DNA of 64,000 bases from an uncultured Sphingomonas sp. (GTDB lineage Bacteria; Pseudomonadota; Alphaproteobacteria; Sphingomonadales; Sphingomonadaceae). The translations under genes were made by a program, and so were the position numbers. Below the pieces are notes generated by a model that was not told the DNA's origin, did no database searches, and was given only the letters and a program-made list of their open reading frames with translations. The DNA lies in the NCBI RefSeq assembly GCF_913776855.1, contig NZ_CAJYQD010000034.1, positions 1 through 64,000 of the forward strand. Direction: 5' to 3'. Position 1 is the first letter of the stretch. The number at the start of each line of letters is the position of its first letter. Shown here in pieces: positions 8,690 to 16,796 of this stretch.

Positions 8690-9774
8690 GCCGCCGATCC
8701 CAGCGCCAGCATCGCCGCGTGATAGTCGGTATCCAGCGCCATCGGTGCCAGCGCGATCCGCGCGGCGTCCGGCGTCACCTCCATGATGACGTCGATCCGG
8801 TCGGCAAATCCTTCGACGTCGCGCACCGGTTCGGCCTCCGCCAGCGCAAACCCGATCCGCGCGATCGTCGCCCGGTCGACCGCCAGTGCGCGCAGGACGA
8901 CCCACAATCGTGCGCCATCGGTATCGATTACCAGGTCGCGAACCCGCTCGAACGCCAGCCCGCTCGCCCGCGCGACCAGCGCGGTGAACAGGATCAGCCG
9001 CCCGTCGCCGATCGCCCCGGCCAGCAGCGCGGATACCTCGTCACCCTGCGGCTCGATCGCCTGGGCCAGCCGCATGGCGGCGATTTCCAGCGGGACCAGT
9101 TCCGCCTGCGGCTCGATCGCCCGGCGCACCGATTCGGCCAGCGCCGCGTCGAGCAGCGCGATCTGTTCACCCGCCCCCGCCATGTCGCGCAGCGCCGCCG
9201 CCACCCACCACGCCATGCGCGCGTGCAGCGGCCGGGCCAGTTCGACTGCCGCCGGTATCCCCTCCACCACGCTGCCGCGTCGCGCCTGCGCCGCCAGCAT
9301 CGCCACCGCAGCGGCGGCGACCAGCCGGTCGCTCGACTGCGCCAGCCGCGCGACCATCGTCGGCCCGTCGCCCGCGACCATCATCGGCAGGCCGTGCGCG
9401 ATCGCATCCAGCCGGACCCGCGCGAACAATTCGCCGAACAGCGCCGGGTCGCGGAACAGACCGGCCCCGACCACCCGGTCGAACGGCGATCCCGCGATGC
9501 GCAGCCCCTGGGCGAGGGCGGCGTGCCCCCGCGCCGTCAGCAACCGGATCGCATGGTCGCGGACTGCGGCATCGACGCCGACGACGGTCGCGCGCATCAC
9601 CTCGCCCAGCTGCGCGGCGGTACGGTCGTCGATGCGGGCTTCGTCGGGCAGGTGGAAATGATCCGCCGCCGCGCGCAGCCGTCGGTGCCCGGCGCGCTCG
9701 GCCGCGGCGACATGGTCCAGCAGCAGGATGGCGGCAGCGCTGGCTTCGCGGGGATCGATCGGGTCGATGGACAT
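8686..9774 (-). CDS. DUF2336-like helical protein
   Basis: 362 residues of near-continuous alpha-helix, rich in Ala, Leu, Arg and Asp, with repeat-like segments (RLLTARGHAALAQ, AAVAMLAAQAR). No signal peptide or membrane span. The composition, length and position beside a sensor kinase fit the alphaproteobacterial DUF2336 family, whose function is unknown; this assignment is by resemblance only. Its stop overlaps the GTG of the kinase gene (GTGA), which implies coupled synthesis and suggests the two proteins work together. An inverted repeat lies just upstream of its start. Confidence 0.6.
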   Translation of the reverse strand: MSIDPIDPREASAAAILLLDHVAAAERAGHRRLRAAADHFHLPDEARIDDRTAAQLGEVMRATVVGVDAAVRDHAIRLLTARGHAALAQGLRIAGSPFDRVVGAGLFRDPALFGELFARVRLDAIAHGLPMMVAGDGPTMVARLAQSSDRLVAAAAVAMLAAQARRGSVVEGIPAAVELARPLHARMAWWVAAALRDMAGAGEQIALLDAALAESVRRAIEPQAELVPLEIAAMRLAQAIEPQGDEVSALLAGAIGDGRLILFTALVARASGLAFERVRDLVIDTDGARLWVVLRALAVDRATIARIGFALAEAEPVRDVEGFADRIDVIMEVTPDAARIALAPMALDTDYHAAMLALGSAA

Positions 9775-9784
9775 GGTTCCGGCT

Positions 9785-9802
9785 TTAACCTTACCCGGTT
9801 AA
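9785..9802 (-). promoter_or_regulatory. Inverted repeat TTAACC-N6-GGTTAA upstream of the DUF2336-like gene
   Basis: A perfect 6-bp inverted repeat (TTAACC ... GGTTAA) sits in the 35-nt gap between two same-strand genes, about 10 nt upstream of the DUF2336-like start. TTAACC resembles a CtrA half-site (consensus TTAA-N7-TTAA), but the spacing here is 10, so it is not a canonical CtrA box. It may be an internal operator or a small hairpin in the mRNA. Confidence 0.4.
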
Positions 9803-9809
9803 GGCTAAG

Positions 9810-10982
9810 CTAAGCCCCGCGCCGCAAAGTTTCGATGGCTTGCGCAAGCGTGACGCCCGCGTGCAGCGCGACCAACGCCAGCCCGATCGTCGATGTTCCG
9901 GCAAGGGCGAACGGCGCCAGCAATACCAGCGCCGTCGCCGGCGTCGCGGCCCAGGGCGGGCGGACGGCCGGCGATCGCCGCGCCAGGATCGTCGCGATCA
10001 CCCCGACCAGCGCCAGAACCCCCGCCGTCCCGGCCTGCACGATCAGCGACTGGACCAGCCCGACGCCCAGGACCCCGGCGATCCCGAAGACATCGACGCC
10101 GCGTTCCTGCATCGCGGCATGGCCATCCTCCCCGCGCAGCCAGCCGAGCAGCGACCCCGCCGACAAGATGACCATCGCCAGGAACAGAAGAACCGTCGCC
10201 GCACCCGCGCTCCAGAACGGGATCGCGGCCAGCCCGGCGACGCCCAGCACCCCGCCCGCCGCGCCGATCGCCACATCCGGCACCTTGCGCCGTACCAGTA
10301 ACGGCAGCAGCAGCCGGGACACGGGCGTAAACACGTACCGGTCGATCCAGCCGGTGCGCTGTTCGGCCAGCGACGCCAGCACATCCTTGCTCCGCACCTC
10401 CAGCGTCCCCGCGTCGCGCTCCACGCCGTGCCCCGATCGCACCGCCTTGGCCGGCAACAGGACGTGCGACGCCCGCGCCTGCGTCGCGACGCGCAGCAGC
10501 GTCGACTGGAAATCATATTCGCGCGGCAGGCGGGCGGCATCGTCCAGCCGATCGATCGACAGCGTGGCGACTCCGGCCCAGCAATGCTCGGCATCGACCC
10601 GCTCGACCGAGGTCGCGTCGCCGGTCGGCGTCACCAGCAACGTATCGGTCGGCTCCAGCGCCATCCCCTCGACCACCGCGTCGGTCGTGACGAGGCCATC
10701 GGCCAGTGCGACGATGGTCGCCAGCGGATGGACCTTCGCCTTCGCCTCCTCCGCCGATCGCACGATATCGACCGTCGCGCCGCGCCGCCCGATCCGGTTG
10801 ACCGCCGCCGCCAGCGCCGGCGTCACCCGCCCGACCGCGACCAGCAATTGTCCGACCCCGGCCGCGACCAGCAGCCGCGCCTGATATTCGATCAGGGTCA
10901 TGCCGCCAAAGGGCAGGGTCGCCGCCAGCACGCCGGGCTGGTGTTCGGCTTCTTCGGTCGCGAAAATCAGGCCGGTCAGCAT
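9810..10982 (-). CDS. Two-part membrane protein: nucleotidyltransferase-like domain plus degenerate CDP-alcohol phosphatidyltransferase-like domain
   Basis: 390 residues. Residues about 1-190 look like a Rossmann-type sugar-nucleotidyltransferase fold (MLTGLIFATEE...TLPFGGMTLIEYQARLL...LLVAVGR), without a signal peptide. From TGWIDRYVFTPVSRLLLPLL onward the protein has several hydrophobic segments. This arrangement recalls fused nucleotidyltransferase/CDP-alcohol phosphotransferases that make inositol-phosphate lipids. The diagnostic DG-x2-AR-x8-G-x3-D-x3-D motif is not present; the aligned region reads SLLGWLRGEDG. It is therefore likely inactive as a phosphotransferase, or a different family. 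It follows anmK by 9 nt and precedes the DUF2336-like gene. Assignment is by resemblance. Confidence 0.5.
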   Translation of the reverse strand: MLTGLIFATEEAEHQPGVLAATLPFGGMTLIEYQARLLVAAGVGQLLVAVGRVTPALAAAVNRIGRRGATVDIVRSAEEAKAKVHPLATIVALADGLVTTDAVVEGMALEPTDTLLVTPTGDATSVERVDAEHCWAGVATLSIDRLDDAARLPREYDFQSTLLRVATQARASHVLLPAKAVRSGHGVERDAGTLEVRSKDVLASLAEQRTGWIDRYVFTPVSRLLLPLLVRRKVPDVAIGAAGGVLGVAGLAAIPFWSAGAATVLLFLAMVILSAGSLLGWLRGEDGHAAMQERGVDVFGIAGVLGVGLVQSLIVQAGTAGVLALVGVIATILARRSPAVRPPWAATPATALVLLAPFALAGTSTIGLALVALHAGVTLAQAIETLRRGA

Positions 10983-10991
10983 TTCCGGCCG

Positions 10992-12113
10992 TTAGGCGCT
11001 GACAAGCCGCAGCGCCAGCCCCGACCGCTGCGCCGGGTACAACACGCCGCCGGTCAACGGCGCCGCCACGCCGGTCGTGCCGGGAAAGGTGATCGGCAGC
11101 CCCTTCAGCGACCGTACCGCCAGATAGGCGAAGCCCTCGGCCTCCAGCGCGTCGCCGTCCCATCCGATCGCGTCGCTGGGTTCGGTGGTCACCCCGCACC
11201 GTTCGCCGATCATTCGCAGCATGACGGGATTGAGCCGCCCGCCGCCGCCGACCAACAACCGCGTCGGCCGGGCCGGCAACTGGTCGATCGCCTCGGCAAC
11301 GCAGGCGGCGGTGAACGCGGTCAGCGTCGCCGCCCCGTCCGCCGCCGACAGCCCGCGCGCCGGCTGGATGGTGAAGTCGTGCCGGTCGAGCGATTTGGGG
11401 TGCGGCAGTGCGAAGAACGGATGGTCGAGCATCGCGGTCAGCACCGTCTCGTCCACCTGCCCGCTTGCCGCCAGCGCGCCGCCTTCGTCATAGCGCGCGC
11501 CGCTCTGCGCCTCGACCCAGCTGTCGACCAAGCCGTTGGCCGGGCCGGTATCGAAGGCGATCAGCGCGCCGTCCTCGCCGACATAGGTGATGTTGCCGAC
11601 CCCGCCCAGGTTCAGCACCGCCACCGGCTTGTCCATCCCCGCCGCCCGTGCCGCGTGATAGGCGGGCAGCAGCGGCGCGCCCTGCCCGCCCGCCTTCACG
11701 TCCGCCACGCGCAGCGCTGCGACGACATCGATGCCCGTCGCCGCCGCCAGCGCCGCGCCATCGCCCAGCTGCCACGTCCAGCCCTTGTCCGGGCGATGCG
11801 CCACCGTCTGTCCGTGATAGCCGATGACGTCGACCGCCCGCGCCTCCACGCCCGCCTTATCCAGCAGCGCGGCGACGGCGGCGGCATGGGTACGGGTCAG
11901 CAGCTCCTCCGCCCGCTCGATCAGCGGATGCTCGCCCGGATCGTCCAGCAGGAGCGCCAGTTCGGTCGCGGCAGCCAGGATCGCGCGGTCCTCGTCGCTG
12001 TACGGCGTGCCGACGAACGCGATCGGCCGCACTTCCCCCTCGCCATCGGTCTCGATCAATGCCGCGTCGATCCCGTCGAGCGAGGTTCCAGACATCAGGC
12101 CGATCGCAAGCAA
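10992..12113 (-). CDS. anmK: Anhydro-N-acetylmuramic acid kinase AnmK
   Basis: 373 residues. It phosphorylates and opens 1,6-anhydro-MurNAc, a product of cell-wall turnover, giving MurNAc-6-phosphate for recycling. The start [19 protein letters not shown] is diagnostic. [35 protein letters not shown] and [13 protein letters not shown] are further family motifs. The start is a TTG at 12113, supported by GGAG about 7 nt upstream; the ATG a few bases upstream is out of frame. It is divergent from tyrS across a 100-nt gap and leads a same-strand run with three genes of unclear function. Confidence 0.96.
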   Translation of the reverse strand: MLAIGLMSGTSLDGIDAALIETDGEGEVRPIAFVGTPYSDEDRAILAAATELALLLDDPGEHPLIERAEELLTRTHAAAVAALLDKAGVEARAVDVIGYHGQTVAHRPDKGWTWQLGDGAALAAATGIDVVAALRVADVKAGGQGAPLLPAYHAARAAGMDKPVAVLNLGGVGNITYVGEDGALIAFDTGPANGLVDSWVEAQSGARYDEGGALAASGQVDETVLTAMLDHPFFALPHPKSLDRHDFTIQPARGLSAADGAATLTAFTAACVAEAIDQLPARPTRLLVGGGGRLNPVMLRMIGERCGVTTEPSDAIGWDGDALEAEGFAYLAVRSLKGLPITFPGTTGVAAPLTGGVLYPAQRSGLALRLVSA

Positions 12114-12213
12114 GGGGCATCTCCGCGCAAATGGATACGCTCAATATCGCCTGAACCGTGCCAAAGTCGAGATACGTGGACTTCGGGACGCCCGCGACGC
12201 TAAGGGAACGCGC

Positions 12214-13437
12214 ATGGCATACACGTCCGACCTGCTCACCACCCTGTCCGAACGGGGCTATATCCATCAGCTGACCGATGCCGCCGGCCTCGACGCGCTG
12301 GCGAGCAAGCAGGTCGTGCCCGGCTATATTGGGTTCGATCCGACCGCGCCGTCACTGCATGTCGGCAGCCTGGTGCAGATCATGCTGCTGCGCCGGATGC
12401 AGCAGACCGGGCACAAGCCGATTGTGCTGATGGGTGGCGGCACCGGCAAGATCGGCGATCCGAGCTTCAAGGACGAAGCGCGCAAGCTGCTGGCCGAGGA
12501 CGGCATTTCGGCGAACGTCGCATCGATCAAGCGCATCTTCGAACGCTTCCTGACGTTTGGCGACGGCGCGTCGGACGCGGTGATGGTCGACAATGCCGAC
12601 TGGCTCGACCAGCTCGAATATATCCCGTTCCTGCGGGAGGTCGGCCAGCATTTCTCGGTCAACCGGATGCTGTCGTTCGATTCGGTCAAGCTGCGCATCG
12701 ACCGCGAACAATCGCTGTCGTTCCTCGAATTCAACTACATGATCCTGCAGGCCTACGACTTCCGCGAATTGTCGCAGCGGCACGGCTGCCGTCTGCAGAT
12801 GGGCGGCAGCGATCAGTGGGGCAATATCGTCAACGGTATCGAACTGTCGCGCCGGATGGACGGGACCGAGGTGTACGGCGTCACCACCCCGCTCATCACC
12901 ACGGCCGATGGCGGCAAGATGGGCAAAACCATGTCGGGCGCGGTGTGGCTGCACGAGGATCAGCTGCCGCATTTCGATTACTGGCAGTTCTGGCGCAACA
13001 CCGACGACCGCGACGTCGGCCGCTTCCTGCGCCTGTTCACCGACCTTCCGCTGGACGAGATCGCCCGGCTGGAAGCGTTGCAGGGCGCCGAGATCAATGG
13101 GGCGAAGAAGATCCTCGCCAACGAAGCCACCGCCATGTGTCGCGGTGCCGATGCCGCGGCGCAAGCCGCCGAAACCGCGCGCCGCACCTTCGAGGAAGGA
13201 TCGGCCGGCGACACGCTGCCGACCTTCGCGGTGGCGGGCGGCATCACCGTCGTCGACGCGCTGGTGGCCCTCGGCCTAGCCGCGTCGAAGGGCGAGGCCC
13301 GCCGGCTCATCAAGGGCGGCGGCGCGCGCGTCGATGGCGAGAAGGTCGTCGACGAAGCGCAACTGATCGCTGTGGAGGCGCCGGTGCGGGTCTCGGCGGG
13401 CAAGAAGCATCACGGGCTGCTGACCCCGGCGGAGTAA
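12214..13437 (+). CDS. tyrS: Tyrosyl-tRNA synthetase
   Basis: 407 residues, class I aminoacyl-tRNA synthetase charging tRNA-Tyr in the cytoplasm. ATG at 12214 has AAGGGA 6 nt upstream; the frame stays open farther upstream, but that part is antisense to anmK. The HIGH-type signature is in PSLHVGSLV (residues about 46-54), the tyrosine-binding region contains [11 protein letters not shown], and the KMSKS-type loop reads KMGKTMSG. The C-terminal S4 domain ([20 protein letters not shown]...[10 protein letters not shown]) binds tRNA. It is divergent from anmK. Confidence 0.97.
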   Translation: MAYTSDLLTTLSERGYIHQLTDAAGLDALASKQVVPGYIGFDPTAPSLHVGSLVQIMLLRRMQQTGHKPIVLMGGGTGKIGDPSFKDEARKLLAEDGISANVASIKRIFERFLTFGDGASDAVMVDNADWLDQLEYIPFLREVGQHFSVNRMLSFDSVKLRIDREQSLSFLEFNYMILQAYDFRELSQRHGCRLQMGGSDQWGNIVNGIELSRRMDGTEVYGVTTPLITTADGGKMGKTMSGAVWLHEDQLPHFDYWQFWRNTDDRDVGRFLRLFTDLPLDEIARLEALQGAEINGAKKILANEATAMCRGADAAAQAAETARRTFEEGSAGDTLPTFAVAGGITVVDALVALGLAASKGEARRLIKGGGARVDGEKVVDEAQLIAVEAPVRVSAGKKHHGLLTPAE

Positions 13438-13460
13438 GCCACCCCCTTCCCCACGCACCC

Positions 13461-13568
13461 CGTTCAGTTCGAGCAGCTTCGAGCGAAGTCGAGAAGCATC
13501 CGTCGAGAACCCGGTCGTTTGGGGCAATCCTTCTCGACTACGGTTCTCGACAGGCTCGAAGCAAACGG
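13461..13568. repeat. Dispersed long-hairpin repeat, family A (TTCGAGCAGCTTCGAGC), copy 1
   Basis: Starts CGTTCAGTTCGAGCAGC and ends CTCGAAGCAAACGG. The left part (CTTCGAGCGAAGTCGAGAAG) pairs with the right (CTTCTCGACTACGGTTCTCGA), so the whole element can fold into one long stem. It lies between convergent tyrS and the DMT permease gene. Near-identical copies are at 42422 and 49013, a half copy at 38781 and an inverted copy at 63297. Confidence 0.85.
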
Positions 13569-13589
13569 AGTGCGTGGAATTGGAGCAGC

Positions 13590-14030
13590 CTATCCCCGCC
13601 GCACCAGCACCGCCCCTACCAGCACCAGCGCGACCCCGACCAGCCGCAACCCGCTGATCGGCGCGCGCGGCAACCCGATCAGCCCGAACCGGTCGATCAC
13701 CAGCGCCGCGACCAGCTGCGTCGCGATCATGATCGTCAGCATCGACGCCAGCCCGAGACGCGGCGCGGCAAAGGCGGCGGCCGACACGAAGAACGCGCCG
13801 TAAGCCCCGCCGAGGAACATCCACGGCCGCGCCTCGCGCAAATTCGCCAGCGGCGTCCGGTCGGCGATCAGCCAGACCCCGACCAGGATCATCGTCCCCA
13901 CCGCGAACGACACCAAAGCCGCCAGCAACACCGACCCGATGCTCCGTCCCAGCGCCGCGTTGGTCGGCGGCTGCACGGCAAGGCCGATACCACCCAGCAG
14001 GGCGACGATGAGGGGAGCGAGCGCGTTCAT
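13590..14030 (-). CDS. Small DMT-family permease (YdcZ/DUF606 type)
   Basis: 146 residues from the ATG at 14030; the frame is open a further 12 codons, but only this start precedes the first membrane helix. Four to five hydrophobic helices are visible: LAPLIVALLGGIGLAV, VLLAALVSFAVGTMILVGVWL, WMFLGGAYGAFFVSAAAFAA, SMLTIMIATQLVAALVI and LVGVALVLVGAVLV. VQPPTNAALGR in the first loop is typical of the family. Members are half-size inner-membrane transporters whose substrate is usually unknown. It stands alone between repeats, so context gives no hint of its substrate. Confidence 0.85.
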   Translation of the reverse strand: MNALAPLIVALLGGIGLAVQPPTNAALGRSIGSVLLAALVSFAVGTMILVGVWLIADRTPLANLREARPWMFLGGAYGAFFVSAAAFAAPRLGLASMLTIMIATQLVAALVIDRFGLIGLPRAPISGLRLVGVALVLVGAVLVRRG

Positions 14031-14070
14031 GGGCAAGGCGCTATCGGTCGCGACGTTCGCAAGCAACCTC

Positions 14071-14168
14071 CGTCATTCCGGCGAAAGCCGGAATCCATGG
14101 ATGGGGTGAGGTCACACCGCTATCGCAAACACCCGACACAATGGATTCCGGCCTACGCCGGAATGACG
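14071..14168. repeat. Paired-hairpin intergenic repeat (CGTCATTCC type)
   Basis: Left hairpin ATTCCGGCGAAAGCCGGAAT and right hairpin ATTCCGGCCTACGCCGGAAT face each other about 50 nt apart, bounded by CGTC and GACG. Same layout as the elements at 7162, 33443 and 45575. It lies upstream of the DMT gene and downstream of recG. Confidence 0.8.
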
Positions 14169-14197
14169 GTTGGGTAACCGCGCTCACCACCCCCATT

Positions 14198-14280
14198 CGT
14201 ACCCCCGCGTAGGCGGGGGTCCAGGGCAACGAAGCGCGCCGCCCGCGGCTCTGGATCCCCGCCTGCGCGGGGATACGGCC
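14198..14280. repeat. Paired-hairpin intergenic repeat (CGTACCCCCGC type)
   Basis: Left hairpin ACCCCCGCGTAGGCGGGGGT and right hairpin ATCCCCGCCTGCGCGGGGAT flank a middle with CCAGGGCAACGAAGC and GCGGCTCTGGA. The copy at 38859 matches nearly base for base, including the middle. It ends 8 nt before the recG stop, so it may help terminate recG transcription. Confidence 0.8.
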
Positions 14281-14287
14281 GACGAAC

Positions 14288-16348
14288 TCACCCCGACCGC
14301 AACCGCCCAACCCCCGCATCCCGCTCGAACAGGTACAGCGCCACCCGCGCAGCCTGCCCCCGTGGCCCTTCCAGCCCGCCATCGCGATCCACCAGCAACC
14401 GCGCATCGGCATTGGCGACCGGCAGCAACTCGCCCAGCATCTCCGGCGTGGCGAGGCGAAACACCGCCTCCCCCGACTGCCGCGTGCCCAGCAATTCGCC
14501 ACCCCCGCGCAGCCGCAAATCCTCCTCGGCGATGCGGAATCCGTCATTGCTCTCACGCATCAAGGCCAATCGCGCCCGCGACGTCTCCGACAGGCTGTTG
14601 CCCCGCAACAGCAGGCACACCGACTTGCCCCCGCCGCGCCCGACGCGCCCACGCAACTGGTGCAACTGCGCTAGGCCGAACCGGTCCGCCGCCTCGATCA
14701 CGATCAGCGTGGCATTGGGCACGTCGACGCCCACCTCGATCACCGTCGTCGCCACCAGCACACCCGCGCGCGCGGCGGAGAACTCGGCCATCACCGCGTC
14801 CTTCTCCAGCGGCTTCATCCGCCCATGGACCAGCGCCACCTTGTCGCCGAACCGCTGCCTGAGCGCCTCCGCCCGTGCTTCGGCGGCGGCGAGGTCGGAC
14901 TTTTCGCTCTCCTCGACCAGCGGGCACACCCAATAGGCCTGCTTCCCCGCCGACAGATGCCGGGCAAGGCCATCGACCACCGCGTCCAACTTGTCCTCGG
15001 ACATGACCACCGTCTCGATCGGCTCGCGCCCCGGCGGCATTTCGTCCAGCCGGCTGACGTCCATCTCGCCATATTGGGCGAGGGTCAGCGTGCGCGGGAT
15101 CGGCGTCGCGGTCATCACCAGCAGGTGCGGCGGCCGCGCCGCCTTCGCCTGCAACATCATCCGCTGCGCCACGCCGAAGCGATGCTGTTCGTCGACCACC
15201 ACCAGTCCCAGGTCGCGATAGGTCACGCCCTCCTGAAAGATCGCGTGCGTGCCGACCAATATGTCGATCGACCCGTCGGCCAGCCCCATCAGCACGCCCT
15301 CGCGCACCCGCCCCTTGTCGCGCCCGGTCAGCGCGGCGACGGTCACGCCGGTCCCGGCCAGTTGCCGCTGCAACGTCGCGAAATGCTGCCGCGCCAGGAT
15401 TTCGGTCGGCGCCAGCAGCGCCCCCTGCGCACCGCCTTCGACCGCGATCAGCAGCGCCATCAGCGCGACCAGCGTCTTGCCCGACCCGACATCGCCCTGG
15501 AGCAGCCGCAGCATCGGCTGGGTCTGCGCCATGTCGCCCTCGATCTCGCCGATCGTCCGCGACTGCGCACCCGTGGGCTTGTATGGCAGGTCCAGTTTGC
15601 TGCGCAGCCGCCCGTCCCCGGTCAGCGCCCGTCCTCTCCGCGCCCGCGCCTCGCCACGCACCAACAGCAGCGCCAACTGATTGGCGAACACCTCGTCATA
15701 GGCCAGCCGCTCCCGCGCCTTCGCATCCGCCGGATCGGCATGGACCCGCGCCAGCGCTTCCTTCCATGCCGGCCAGTCGTGCTTCGCCAGCAGGCTCGGC
15801 TCGATCCATTCGGGCAGGTCCGGCGCACGCTCGATCGCCTGCGCAGTCAACTGCCCGACCCGGCGCGAGGTCAGCCCTTCGGACAGCGGATAGATCGCCT
15901 CCCGCTCCGGCAGGCTGTCGGCCTCTTCGACCGGCAGGACATGGTCGGGATGGACCATCTGCAGCTCCTGCCCGTACAGCTCCAGCTTGCCCGACACGAT
16001 CCGCGTCTCGCCGAGCGGAAACAGCTTCTTCACCCAGCCCGACGATCCGCCGAAATAGGTGAGACTCACGATATTGCCGTGCGCGTCCGCCGCCCGCACC
16101 CGCGTCGGCCCCCGCCCGGCGCTGACCCGGTAATCGGTCGCGACCAGCGGGATCGCGATCACCCGCCCCGCATCCTGCTCCATGAGCTCGGTCCGCTTCT
16201 GCCGGTCGACCCAGCCGGTCGGCAGGTGGAACGCGACATCGACCACGCGCGACAGCTTCAACCGCTCCAGCGGCTTGGCCAGCGCCGGGCCGACCCCCTT
16301 CAGCGAGGTGACTTCGGCAAACAGCGGGTTGAGGAGATCAGGACGCAT
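14288..16348 (-). CDS. recG: ATP-dependent DNA helicase RecG
   Basis: 686 residues, normal for RecG, which remodels stalled replication forks and Holliday junctions. The N-terminal wedge/OB part starts MRPDLLNPLFAEVTSLKGVG and includes FHLPTGWVDR. Superfamily 2 motifs follow: Walker A LQGDVGSGKTLVAL, DEQH (VVDEQHRFGV), TATPIPRT, and motif VI LRGRVGRGGGKSVCLL. The C-terminus carries ESNDGFRIAEEDLRLRG and GTRQSG typical of RecG. It is divergent from sdhE-mfd with about 70 nt between. Confidence 0.97.
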   Translation of the reverse strand: MRPDLLNPLFAEVTSLKGVGPALAKPLERLKLSRVVDVAFHLPTGWVDRQKRTELMEQDAGRVIAIPLVATDYRVSAGRGPTRVRAADAHGNIVSLTYFGGSSGWVKKLFPLGETRIVSGKLELYGQELQMVHPDHVLPVEEADSLPEREAIYPLSEGLTSRRVGQLTAQAIERAPDLPEWIEPSLLAKHDWPAWKEALARVHADPADAKARERLAYDEVFANQLALLLVRGEARARRGRALTGDGRLRSKLDLPYKPTGAQSRTIGEIEGDMAQTQPMLRLLQGDVGSGKTLVALMALLIAVEGGAQGALLAPTEILARQHFATLQRQLAGTGVTVAALTGRDKGRVREGVLMGLADGSIDILVGTHAIFQEGVTYRDLGLVVVDEQHRFGVAQRMMLQAKAARPPHLLVMTATPIPRTLTLAQYGEMDVSRLDEMPPGREPIETVVMSEDKLDAVVDGLARHLSAGKQAYWVCPLVEESEKSDLAAAEARAEALRQRFGDKVALVHGRMKPLEKDAVMAEFSAARAGVLVATTVIEVGVDVPNATLIVIEAADRFGLAQLHQLRGRVGRGGGKSVCLLLRGNSLSETSRARLALMRESNDGFRIAEEDLRLRGGGELLGTRQSGEAVFRLATPEMLGELLPVANADARLLVDRDGGLEGPRGQAARVALYLFERDAGVGRLRSG

Positions 16349-16417
16349 GACTATCTCGCCCTAATCCCAACCGGCGTCCGCTTCCAGCGTCCGCCGGACC
16401 ATCGGCATTGGAACATC

Positions 16418-16684
16418 ATGGACCGCGAAACCCGGCTGAAGCGCCTGAAATTCCGTAGCTGGCATCGCGGCACCCGCGAAGCCGACCTGATGATCGGCGG
16501 CTATTTCGACGCGCATTCCGCCACCTGGAGCGACGCCGACATGGACTGGTTCGAGGGGTTTCTCGAGGAACAGGATGTCGACATCATGGCGTGGGCGATG
16601 GGCGTCCAGCCGCCGCCGGCGCAGTTCGACCACCCGGTCCTCCACGCGATGCGCGCGATGGATTTCGTGCCGGTTGCCAAGTAA
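16418..16684 (+). CDS. sdhE: Succinate dehydrogenase FAD assembly factor SdhE
   Basis: 88 residues, the expected size. SdhE (YgfY/Sdh5 family, DUF339) helps attach FAD covalently to the succinate dehydrogenase flavoprotein. The signature RGTREADLMIG is at residues 18-28, and WFEGFLEEQDVDIMAWAMG at 44-62 is the second conserved block. The ATG at 16418 begins MDRETRLKRLKFRSWHRG. The recG-sdhE-mfd neighbourhood is common in alphaproteobacteria. The protein is cytoplasmic. Confidence 0.95.
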   Translation: MDRETRLKRLKFRSWHRGTREADLMIGGYFDAHSATWSDADMDWFEGFLEEQDVDIMAWAMGVQPPPAQFDHPVLHAMRAMDFVPVAK

Positions 16685-16685
16685 C

Positions 16686-16783
16686 TCCCTCTCCCCTTCA
16701 GGGGAGAGGGTCGGGGAGAGGGGAATGCCAAAGACGGCACCTGTCGCCCCCTCTCCCAACCCTCTCCCCCATGGGGCAGAGGG
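16686..16783. repeat. Intergenic repeat rich in CCCTCTCCCC palindromes
   Basis: CTCTCCCCTTCAGGGGAGAG (16690-16709) is a perfect hairpin. It is followed by GGGGAGAGGGG and, about 50 nt on, CCCTCTCCC twice, then ATGGGGCAGAGGG. The element fills the sdhE-mfd gap and ends just before the mfd ribosome-binding site. It could act as a partial terminator or spacer between the two genes. Confidence 0.6.
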
Positions 16784-16796
16784 CTATAGGAACCCG

